Below are positions 8,576-15,046 of a stretch of 16,047 bases of DNA, one piece after another. The notes under the pieces are model-generated. The model was given only the letters and a program-made list of their open reading frames with translations, ran no database searches and was not told the DNA's origin. Origin of the DNA: Acidobacteriota bacterium (GTDB taxonomy: Bacteria > Acidobacteriota > Terriglobia > Terriglobales > Acidobacteriaceae); NCBI GenBank assembly GCA_003223595.1, contig QHVR01000413.1, positions 1 through 16,047 of the forward strand, read 5' to 3'. The translations under genes and the position numbers were made by a program. Positions within the stretch are counted from its first letter, which is position 1, and each line of letters opens with the position of its first letter.

Positions 8576-9751
8576 ATGCGTGAAGTCATCATTGCTTCCT
8601 CTGTTCGCACACCCGTGGGACGCGCCTATAAAGGCACGCTCCGCGCTACTCGTCCCGATGAACTGGCGGCGATCGCAATTAAGGGAGCGCTTGATCGCGT
8701 GCCGCAACTCGACAAAAAAGAAATTGAAGACGTCATTCTCGGCTGCGCCATGCCAGAGGCTGAGCAGGGCATGAACGTGGCTCGTATCGCGTCCCTGCGG
8801 GCGGGACTGCCGGTAGAAGTCTCGGCTATGACGATCAATCGTTTCTGCTCTTCCGGCCTGCAGGCGATTGCGATGGCCGCCGAGCGCATCATGGCTGGCG
8901 GCGCTGAGGTGATCGTCGCGGGCGGCACAGAATCGATGACCATGATTCCCATGGGAGGACACAAGATCTCGCCCAATCCGTGGCTCGTGGATCATTATCC
9001 GGACGCTTACCTCTCCATGGGATTAACCGCCGAACGTCTGGCGCAGCGATTTGGAATCACCCGTGAAATGGCGGATGAGTTCTCGTTGCACAGCCATCAG
9101 AAAGCCATGGCGGCCATTCAAGCCGGCAGGTTCGAGGAGGAGCTTGTTTCGGTGCCGGTGACCTTCACCACTCCAAACGGCTCGAAGCCCAAGAAACAGG
9201 AGATCGTTTTCAAGGTTGATGAAGGGCCGCGCGCCGACACTTCGCTCGAAGCGCTGCACGCGCTCAAGCCAGCGTTTCACATGAAAGGCACGGTTACGGC
9301 CGGCAATTCTTCACAGATGTCGGACGGCGCAGCCGCAGCCTTAGTGATGTCAGCTGAACGGGCCAAAGCACTTGGCATCAAGCCGCTGGCGCGCTATGTG
9401 GCCTTCGCCACCGCCGGATACAAGCCCGAAGAAATGGGACTTGGCCCCGTGTACGCGATTCCCAAGGCCCTCAAAATCGCAGGCCTGAAGCTTTCGGATA
9501 TTGACGTGATCGAGTTGAATGAAGCCTTCGCCACACAGTCGTTAGCCGTAATCAAAGAAGGCGGTCTCGATCCCGCCAAGGTGAATCCCAACGGTGGCGC
9601 CATCGCATTGGGCCACCCTTTGGGATGCACAGGAGCCAAGCTAACGGCAACCGTGATTCGCGAACTGAAGGGCCGTAACGGGCGCTATGGCATGGTGACG
9701 ATGTGCGTCGGGGGAGGGATGGGGGCCGCGGGAATCTTCGAGAATCTCTAA
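8576..9751 (+). CDS. fadA: Acetyl-CoA acyltransferase (3-ketoacyl-CoA thiolase)
   Basis: This 391-residue thiolase has the usual full length for the family. It cleaves 3-ketoacyl-CoA with CoA to acetyl-CoA and a shortened acyl-CoA, the last step of each beta-oxidation round. The catalytic residues are all visible: the acyl-accepting cysteine C91 in INRFCSSGLQ, H347 in GGAIALGHPLGCTGA, and the acid/base cysteine C377 in TMCVGGGMGAA. The family motif NEAFA is also present. The N terminus REVIIASSVRTPVG fits thiolases exactly, which supports the chosen start. A biosynthetic acetoacetyl-CoA thiolase has the same motifs, but the position between FadN- and FadE-type genes argues for degradation. 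The gene ends 119 bases before the next small exported protein, which has its own promoter-like -10 box. Confidence 0.95.
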   Translation: MREVIIASSVRTPVGRAYKGTLRATRPDELAAIAIKGALDRVPQLDKKEIEDVILGCAMPEAEQGMNVARIASLRAGLPVEVSAMTINRFCSSGLQAIAMAAERIMAGGAEVIVAGGTESMTMIPMGGHKISPNPWLVDHYPDAYLSMGLTAERLAQRFGITREMADEFSLHSHQKAMAAIQAGRFEEELVSVPVTFTTPNGSKPKKQEIVFKVDEGPRADTSLEALHALKPAFHMKGTVTAGNSSQMSDGAAAALVMSAERAKALGIKPLARYVAFATAGYKPEEMGLGPVYAIPKALKIAGLKLSDIDVIELNEAFATQSLAVIKEGGLDPAKVNPNGGAIALGHPLGCTGAKLTATVIRELKGRNGRYGMVTMCVGGGMGAAGIFENL

Positions 9752-9845
9752 AGAGGAGATCGAGGGTACGAAAGCTTGAGAAGAAAATTGGCGATCTGTG
9801 CTCCTTGCGAGTAGCTTTTCGGGGCCGGACAGCTTCCCTCAGCGC

Positions 9846-9851
9846 TATAAT
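9846..9851 (+). promoter_or_regulatory. Perfect -10 box before the small exported protein gene
   Basis: TATAAT is an exact consensus -10 hexamer. Transcription would begin near 9858, leaving a very short leader that contains the ribosome site AAGGAGG (9859-9865). No good -35 hexamer sits 16-18 bases upstream, so promoter strength is uncertain. It suggests the gene at 9871 can be expressed apart from fadA. Confidence 0.4.
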
Positions 9852-9870
9852 GTGAAGCAAGGAGGACCCC

Positions 9871-10287
9871 ATGAAGCTCTCCGGTCACCTTTTCCTCGCC
9901 ACCGTTGCTCTCTGCTGTCTGCCCGCTCTCGCCCAGGATTCGCCACTGATCAGCGAAAATCCAAGCACCAAGGGCCTGCAGGCACCCGAATTCCGGACTG
10001 CTCCGCCGGCTAAGCCAGATGAGCCCTGGAGAATTATCCCTAAGTCGGGCAAAGACAGAACCTTTCTGATCACTCCGGAAATGGATCGCAAAGGCATCGT
10101 TGTGTCGCCTGACGGTCCTTTGGCGGCCGATATGATGTGCCTTTCGATTCGAAGTTATGTGGTGAAACGGGATAGCAAGAATTCCGACTCTGTACATCCG
10201 GCAGGATATTCGACCTGCGTACCCGCGCGCCGATTCCGCCTCAAAACGGCGGACGCCGTAAGCGACGGTCTGACTTTGAGTAGGTGA
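9871..10287 (+). CDS. Small exported protein of unknown family
   Basis: This is a 138-residue protein I do not recognise. A signal peptide is clear (1-21, cleavage likely after ALA). The mature part begins QDSPLISENPST, has a proline-rich segment (about 39-54, including PPAKPDEPW) and two cysteines, C90 and C116, within a basic C-terminal half (SYVVKRDSK and VPARRFRLK). No membrane segment follows the signal. The start is well supported by AAGGAGG 5 bases before the ATG. It sits between fadA and fadE on the same strand and, like the DUF3455 protein, is a small exported protein with a cysteine pair placed among cytoplasmic beta-oxidation enzymes. No function can be given. Confidence 0.8.
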   Translation: MKLSGHLFLATVALCCLPALAQDSPLISENPSTKGLQAPEFRTAPPAKPDEPWRIIPKSGKDRTFLITPEMDRKGIVVSPDGPLAADMMCLSIRSYVVKRDSKNSDSVHPAGYSTCVPARRFRLKTADAVSDGLTLSR

Positions 10288-10360
10288 TTCGGTAATCTTC
10301 TTCCGGTTACCACCGCTGTTGCCCGCATTTTGCCGTTCACTATCATTCCCTGCTCTTCAG

Positions 10361-10379
10361 CATTAGAATTGCGCTAATG
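10361..10379. promoter_or_regulatory. Inverted repeat with overlapping -10-like box upstream of fadE
   Basis: CATTAG and CTAATG are perfect 6-base inverted arms separated by 7 bases, 49 bases before the fadE ATG. The left arm overlaps a -10-like TAGAAT (10364-10369). The arrangement resembles an operator over a promoter, but a 6-base dyad is expected by chance in a sequence this size and no -35 pairs with it. Confidence 0.2.
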
Positions 10380-10428
10380 TTCCCGCTGGCCTACGTGGCG
10401 CAGCGGTTTCTTTTCTGGGGGCAAAGAT

Positions 10429-12225
10429 ATGGCGACCACCGCGGTTCCAAAAAGCAAGATTTCTGGCGGCAGCTTCTTGCTCGAGACCAGACGGCCCGAA
10501 GAAGTATTCACTCCGGAAGACTTCAGCGAACAGCACTTGTTGATTGGCCAAACGGCGGAGGAGTTCGCCGTGAACGAAATCGTGCCCAATATTGAAAAGA
10601 TAGAGCACAAGGATTTTTCCGTCACTCGCGATCTGCTGAAGAAGGCTGGCGAACTTGGGCTGAGTTCGGTGGAAATCCCCGAGGCCTACGGTGGGCTGGA
10701 GATGGATAAAGTCACGGCCGCCGTGATTGCCGATCACATCGCGAAGTACGCCGGATTCGCCACCACATGGGGCGGCCACACTGGGATCGGAACTCTGCCC
10801 ATTGTTTACTTTGGGACCGAAGAGCAGAAGAAGAAATATCTGCCGCGGCTCGCCGCCGGAGAAATTGTCGGCGCCTACGCTTTGTCGGAATCGACTTCGG
10901 GCTCTGACGCGATGAATTGCCGCACCCGCGCGACCTTGTCCCCGGATGGCAAGCACTACATTCTGAACGGCGAGAAGATGTGGATCACCAATGCCGGATT
11001 CGCCGACCTGTTTACTGTCTTCGCGAAGGTGGACGGGGAGAAGTTCTCGGCTTTCCTGGTCGAAAAAGACTTCCCGGGATTCTCCATCGGAGCCGAAGAG
11101 CACAAGATGGGTATCCGCGGCTCATCGACCTGTCCCATCATTCTGAACGACTGCAAAGTTCCAGTGGAGAATTTGCTGGGCGAGATTGGCAAGGGGCATC
11201 TGATCGCTTTCAATATTCTCAACATCGGGCGCTTCAAACTAGGCGCCATGTGCGTGGGAGGCGGGCGAGTATCGCTCGAAAATGCCATCGGCTACGCCAA
11301 GCAACGCAAAGCTTTCAACAAGGTGATTGCGGACTTCGGACTGGTGCGCGAGAAGATCGCCAACATGGCGACGCTGATTTACGTTGGCGAGTCGCTGGTG
11401 TACCGCACCGTCGCATTGATGGATGCGGCACTCAGCGAAGTGGATAAGTCCACTGCGGACGCAGCCAAACAGACTTTGAAAGCTATCGAGGAATACGCCG
11501 TTGAGTGCTCGATCATCAAGGTGTGGGGCTCGGAGATGATCGATTACATCGTGGATGAGACTCTGCAGATCTACGCGGGGTACGGATTTGTCGAGGAGTA
11601 TCCGGCGGAACGCGCCTATCGTGATGCTCGCATTAATCGCATTTTCGAAGGCACCAACGAGATCAACCGGCTCATCATCACTGGCTTTCTGCTGAAACGG
11701 GCGATGAGCGGCCAGTTGCCGCTTATGCCGGCAATCAAGCAATTGATGGACGAGGTGTTGTCCGGGCCCTCAGTCGCTGAAGAACTGGAAGGCCCTTTGC
11801 CAGAAGAACGCAAGCTGGTGGGCCAGGCGAAGAAACTGGGATTATTCGCTGCGGGCGCGGCCACGCAGAAATACATGCAGGCGATCCAGGACCAGCAGGA
11901 GATCATGGGCGCGATCGCCGACATGACAATTGAAGGCTACGCCATGGAGACCGCCGTGCTACGCGCGCAAAAGATTGTGGCCTCGAAGGGCGAGGCTGCC
12001 GCTTCGTTGCCGATTGCCATGACGCGCGTTTATCTCGCACAGGCGATGGAAAAGGTCGAGTCCGCCGCGCGTAAGGTTATTGCGGCGGTAGCGGATGGGG
12101 ACATGCTTCGGACCCAGCTTGCCATTCTGCGAAGGCTGGCGAAATATGAGCCATTCAATACTGTGGAAATACGGCAGCAGATTGCGCAGAAGATGATTGA
12201 GCGGGGGAAGTTTACGCTGGCTTAG
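10429..12225 (+). CDS. fadE: Acyl-CoA dehydrogenase (FadE type, with long C-terminal extension)
   Basis: This 598-residue flavoenzyme oxidises acyl-CoA to trans-2-enoyl-CoA, the first step of beta-oxidation, passing electrons to an electron-transfer flavoprotein not encoded here. The acyl-CoA dehydrogenase core spans about residues 30-430. FAD/substrate motifs are YALSESTSGSDA and KMWITNAGFAD, and the catalytic base is E407 in RIFEGTNEINRL. About 170 further residues (430-598) form a helical C-terminal extension, as in Bacillus FadE and VLCAD/ACAD9-like enzymes; classical short-chain members stop near 380-400 residues. Chain-length preference cannot be read from sequence. The start has a weak G-rich ribosome site (GGGGG, about 7 bases upstream). 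Together with FadN and FadA it completes the spiral. Confidence 0.94.
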   Translation: MATTAVPKSKISGGSFLLETRRPEEVFTPEDFSEQHLLIGQTAEEFAVNEIVPNIEKIEHKDFSVTRDLLKKAGELGLSSVEIPEAYGGLEMDKVTAAVIADHIAKYAGFATTWGGHTGIGTLPIVYFGTEEQKKKYLPRLAAGEIVGAYALSESTSGSDAMNCRTRATLSPDGKHYILNGEKMWITNAGFADLFTVFAKVDGEKFSAFLVEKDFPGFSIGAEEHKMGIRGSSTCPIILNDCKVPVENLLGEIGKGHLIAFNILNIGRFKLGAMCVGGGRVSLENAIGYAKQRKAFNKVIADFGLVREKIANMATLIYVGESLVYRTVALMDAALSEVDKSTADAAKQTLKAIEEYAVECSIIKVWGSEMIDYIVDETLQIYAGYGFVEEYPAERAYRDARINRIFEGTNEINRLIITGFLLKRAMSGQLPLMPAIKQLMDEVLSGPSVAEELEGPLPEERKLVGQAKKLGLFAAGAATQKYMQAIQDQQEIMGAIADMTIEGYAMETAVLRAQKIVASKGEAAASLPIAMTRVYLAQAMEKVESAARKVIAAVADGDMLRTQLAILRRLAKYEPFNTVEIRQQIAQKMIERGKFTLA

Positions 12226-12235
12226 CTTCTTCAAC

Positions 12236-12262
12236 CACAGCGGGCACAGAGGAACACGGGAA
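12236..12262. repeat. Degenerate 9-base triple repeat (CACAG type) between fadE and the hydrolase gene
   Basis: Three consecutive 9-base units read CACAGCGGG, CACAGAGGA and ACACGGGAA. I recall similar CACAGAGG-type strings as common intergenic repeats in Acidobacteria and other phyla, but I could not compare with a genome here. Confidence 0.45.
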
Positions 12263-12283
12263 GATGCCTGCTTCTTTCTTACT

Positions 12284-12297
12284 ACGATTTCAATCGT
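12284..12297. promoter_or_regulatory. Near-perfect palindrome just upstream of the alpha/beta hydrolase start
   Basis: ACGATT and AATCGT are exact inverted arms around a two-base centre, ending 15 bases before the ATG at 12313. It could be an operator or a weak mRNA hairpin over the translation start, where no ribosome binding site is visible. A chance dyad is also possible. Confidence 0.2.
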
Positions 12298-12312
12298 CGC
12301 TAACGGACTCTA

Positions 12313-13365
12313 ATGAAAACACAGACCGGTGGACTGCTGGTTACATTCCTGGCCGCATCGCTGGCGGCGCAAACTGCTCCTCCTGCACAAAAAGATTCCG
12401 CAACATTCGATCCAGATGGAACCGCGCATATCACTCGCGTGGTGCCGATGCCCACAACCATCAGTCCGGAGGCACAGACCTGGCTCGAATCCCTGACCCG
12501 CAACAGTCCTGGACCCGAGACTCTGGCTGAGCGGCGCGCACGTACGGATGAGTGGCGTGCCAAGGATTCCGCCGAGGCGCGCAGGCTGTTTCCCGTGAAT
12601 GTGGAGGAACTGAACATCGCGGGAGTGCGCACCGATACGATCACGCCACTTTCGATGCCGGAGTCGAATCGTAACCGCGTACTGATCAATCTCCACGGCG
12701 GAGGTTTCAACTCCGATTCTGGATCGCTCATTGAAGGCGTGCCCATCGCCAACCTGGCGAAGATCAAAGTTGTTTCCGTCTACTACCGGCTCGCCCCAGA
12801 GAATCCATTTCCTGCCGCTGTCGACGATGTCGTCGCCATCTACCGGGAACTCCTGAAGACATACAAGCCGCGCAACGTCGGCATTTTCGGAACCTCCGCG
12901 GGTGCGATCCTCACCGCGGAAGTCACAGTTCGCCTCAAACAGTTGGGCCTGCCTCTTCCTGGTGCCCTTGGTATCTTTTCTGCGCTCGCTGACTTCAGCC
13001 AGGTCGGTGACGCGCGGCAACTGTTCGCTCTGAACGGCTTCCCCGGCCAATTGCAGCCCACCGATCCAAATCATCTTCCCGATAATGAATATGTCGGCAA
13101 GACCAATCGCAAAGATCCCGTCCTGTCGCCTTTGTACGCCGATCTACGCGGCATGCCGCCGAGCTTGTTGGTCACCAGCACACGGGACCTGCTGCTCAGC
13201 GACACTGCAATTCTGCACCGTGCTTTGCTGCGCGCAGGAAATGACTCGCAGCTGGTCGTGTTCGAGGCTCTGCCCCATGCCTTCTGGTATCACTTCCAGC
13301 TCCCGGAAACGCGAGAGGCCTTGGAACTCATGGCTAAGTTCCTCGACGAAAAAGTCGGACACTAG
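12313..13365 (+). CDS. Exported alpha/beta hydrolase, hormone-sensitive-lipase type
   Basis: This 350-residue esterase/lipase-like serine hydrolase is probably exported (signal peptide about 1-20, ending ASLAAQ). It has the full set of HSL-family features: the oxyanion motif HGGG (128-131), YYRLAPENPFPAA (157-169) after it, the nucleophile elbow GTSAG with S195, and the acid and base of the triad D292 (TSTRD) and H322 (LPHAFWY). The substrate is likely a short acyl ester or a small ester, but the family is broad. The start is fixed by an in-frame stop at 12301; a ribosome binding site is not evident. It follows fadE by 87 bases with a repeat between them, so membership of the fad transcription unit is uncertain. 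It converges on the propeller-protein gene, 65 bases away. Confidence 0.92.
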   Translation: MKTQTGGLLVTFLAASLAAQTAPPAQKDSATFDPDGTAHITRVVPMPTTISPEAQTWLESLTRNSPGPETLAERRARTDEWRAKDSAEARRLFPVNVEELNIAGVRTDTITPLSMPESNRNRVLINLHGGGFNSDSGSLIEGVPIANLAKIKVVSVYYRLAPENPFPAAVDDVVAIYRELLKTYKPRNVGIFGTSAGAILTAEVTVRLKQLGLPLPGALGIFSALADFSQVGDARQLFALNGFPGQLQPTDPNHLPDNEYVGKTNRKDPVLSPLYADLRGMPPSLLVTSTRDLLLSDTAILHRALLRAGNDSQLVVFEALPHAFWYHFQLPETREALELMAKFLDEKVGH

Positions 13366-13367
13366 CA

Positions 13368-13398
13368 AGCGTTTCGTTGAACATTCCGTGAAACGGCT
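13368..13398. terminator. Possible hairpin between the convergent hydrolase and propeller genes
   Basis: AGCGTTTC (13368-13375) can pair with GAAACGGCT (13390-13398), giving an 8-bp stem with one bulged G and a 14-base loop, directly after the hydrolase stop. There is no T-tract on either side, so it is at best a weak intrinsic terminator. Confidence 0.2.
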
Positions 13399-13430
13399 GC
13401 ATGCTGTCTCCAATACGCAATCAGTCCACG

Positions 13431-14942
13431 TTATTTCTCTCCCGGCAAAAGCATGTAACTCACGAATGCCAGTCGCTTACTGTCAGGCGACCACGAAGGA
13501 ACGTTGATCGTTCCCTGTCCACCAAACAGCTTCGCCAGCACGGTAATCTTCTTGTCCGCTAGCGACATCAGGCGCAGCATCACGTCCTTATTTTCGGGAT
13601 GCCCGGTCACATCCGGCTGGTAGGTGAGAAAGACCATCCACTGCCCGTCAGGCGAGATGTGGGGGAACCAGTTGTTCAGATCGTCGGAGAAGACCTGCTC
13701 CTGCTCGCTGCCGTCGGGCTTCATGCGCCAGATCTGCATGTGGCGGGTGCGCTCGGAGTTGAAGTAGATGTACTTTCCATCGGGCGAATATTCCGGACCA
13801 TCGTCCAGGCCTTTTGCTCGGGTCAGGCGCGTCTCCTGCCCGCCCTCGACCGGGATCGCATAGATATCGAAGTCGCCATCGCGCTCGCCTACGAAGGCCA
13901 ATGTCTTGCCATCGGGCGACCAACCGTGCCAGTACGATGGTGATTTCTCCGTGACGCGATGCGGAGCGCCACCCGTGATCGGGAGCGTGTAGACGAGCGA
14001 CTCGTGATCAGCCTGCGAGTTGTCGCTGATGGCCAGCTGCGTTCCATCCGGCGAGATACCGTGGTCATTGTTGCAGCGCGTAGCGAGGCCGGTTTCGATC
14101 GGAACGGGCTTATCGCCATTCACCGCCAGGCGCTCGAGGCGACCCTCCCGATTGAACAGGAACGCAGAGCCGTCGGGAGTCCAGTTCGGAGCTTCGAAGC
14201 GCCCTTGCGAAAGATAGGAAACGCGCCGGTCGGCGGAATCGATCGCGACCGTCTCCAGCGTGCTGTAAAGAACAGGTTCTCCTGAGGCCGCCGAGGGCTG
14301 GACCAATTGAACATTCGAAAATACGGCTTGCTCGACCACGTCCTTGTCGTGCGAGCAGACGCCCAGCCCCACATAGAACGTACCTTGCAGCGGAATGCGC
14401 AACCATCCACCCGCCGGCTGGACCTCGCCATCGCCGCCGAACGCCATGTACACGTAGTCTCCCCGCTTGGAAATGCGCAGCCGCTTGGGAGCGGAAACAT
14501 TCGCCTGAATTTCACGCGTGAGTGCGCCTTTCTCGTCGCGAAACTGCAACGAAGTAAGCCCACTAGCATGCAGAGCCACGTCTGCATAGACCGAGTCTGC
14601 GTCGAGACTCTGGCGAAACATTAGAACTGCCTTCTTGTGCTCGTTGCCGGTCTTGGTCAGGAAGCTGATGTCAGCTGTGAGCGTCACGTCGCCCGACATC
14701 TTCTTCCAGACAAATTGAAAAGCATCGGCGGCGAACCACATATTCTCGCCGCTGCCGCTGAGCGTATAGCTTTGCTTGTCAGGATCATAGAGAACAGAGC
14801 CGGAGTGGAGCACGGTCCCCACGTCAGTATGGCCCTCAAAAGTTCCTGCTGTTTTTGCAGTTTGCGCCCCCACTCGGGATGCGGCAAATGCAATGCTGCA
14901 AGCTAAAAGTATGATGGACGGCAACAACAGACGTCTTGGCAT
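13431..14942 (-). CDS. Exported protein with laminin-G-like (DUF1349-like) domain and TolB-type PD40 propeller
   Basis: This 503-residue protein is predicted to be outside the cytoplasmic membrane. A signal peptide covers 1-26 (RRLLLPSIILLACSIAFAA, likely cut after VGA); C15 sits in a poor lipobox (LLAC), so a lipoprotein is less likely. Residues about 35-215 resemble a concanavalin/laminin-G-like beta-sandwich of the DUF1349 type (FVWKKMSGDVTLTADI; KAVLMFRQSLDADSVYADVALH). Residues about 225-503 form a beta-propeller with six TolB/PD40 signatures: TPDG 255, SPDG 297, 342, 386 and 430, and SPDS 485. Such propellers bind ligands or partners and are not enzymes by themselves; the function is unknown. 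The start at 14942 is chosen because GGAGG lies 6 bases upstream and the signal peptide begins there; an in-frame ATG 32 codons earlier would bury the signal. It diverges from a secreted alpha-galactosidase, which hints at carbohydrate binding or sensing. Confidence 0.88.
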   Translation of the reverse strand: MPRRLLLPSIILLACSIAFAASRVGAQTAKTAGTFEGHTDVGTVLHSGSVLYDPDKQSYTLSGSGENMWFAADAFQFVWKKMSGDVTLTADISFLTKTGNEHKKAVLMFRQSLDADSVYADVALHASGLTSLQFRDEKGALTREIQANVSAPKRLRISKRGDYVYMAFGGDGEVQPAGGWLRIPLQGTFYVGLGVCSHDKDVVEQAVFSNVQLVQPSAASGEPVLYSTLETVAIDSADRRVSYLSQGRFEAPNWTPDGSAFLFNREGRLERLAVNGDKPVPIETGLATRCNNDHGISPDGTQLAISDNSQADHESLVYTLPITGGAPHRVTEKSPSYWHGWSPDGKTLAFVGERDGDFDIYAIPVEGGQETRLTRAKGLDDGPEYSPDGKYIYFNSERTRHMQIWRMKPDGSEQEQVFSDDLNNWFPHISPDGQWMVFLTYQPDVTGHPENKDVMLRLMSLADKKITVLAKLFGGQGTINVPSWSPDSKRLAFVSYMLLPGEK

Positions 14943-14948
14943 GAAGTG

Positions 14949-14953
14949 CCTCC
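14949..14953 (-). promoter_or_regulatory. Ribosome binding site of the propeller-protein gene
   Basis: On the minus strand GGAGG lies 6 bases before the ATG at 14942. It decides against the longer frame starting at 15038, whose start would lie upstream of the predicted promoter. Confidence 0.8.
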
Positions 14954-14987
14954 GGCGAATTCCTTTGCCCACGAGGAATAACCCGGC

Positions 14988-15016
14988 ATTGTAAATGGCC
15001 GGGCGGTCAGTACCAA
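14988..15016 (-). promoter_or_regulatory. Sigma-70-type promoter of the propeller-protein gene
   Basis: On the minus strand TTGGTA (15011-15016) and TACAAT (14988-14993) are separated by exactly 17 bases. They match the consensus at 4 of 6 and 5 of 6 positions. Transcription would start near 14981, giving a leader of roughly 38 bases that contains the GGAGG ribosome site. The promoter lies in the 104-bp region shared with the divergent alpha-galactosidase gene. Confidence 0.55.
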
Positions 15017-15046
15017 TCTGCGAGCGGTTCTGATACAACGTTGGCC

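Noticed and set aside
10291..10311. GGTAA/TTACC hairpin after the small exported protein gene as terminator
   Set aside because: The stem is only 5 bp with an 11-base loop, and no T-tract follows.
10363..11103. Open frame of 246 codons on the minus strand inside fadE
   Set aside because: It lies opposite an unmistakable acyl-CoA dehydrogenase; its composition is shadow-like and it has no motif.
12310..13074. Open frame of 254 codons on the minus strand opposite the alpha/beta hydrolase
   Set aside because: The plus strand carries a signal peptide, HGGG, GTSAG and triad residues in order; the minus frame shows no domain and is a shadow of high-GC codon use.
14943..15038. N-terminal extension of the propeller protein from an ATG at 15038
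   Set aside because: The extension would place the signal peptide 32 residues inside the protein and start upstream of the predicted promoter; GGAGG before 14942 supports the shorter form.
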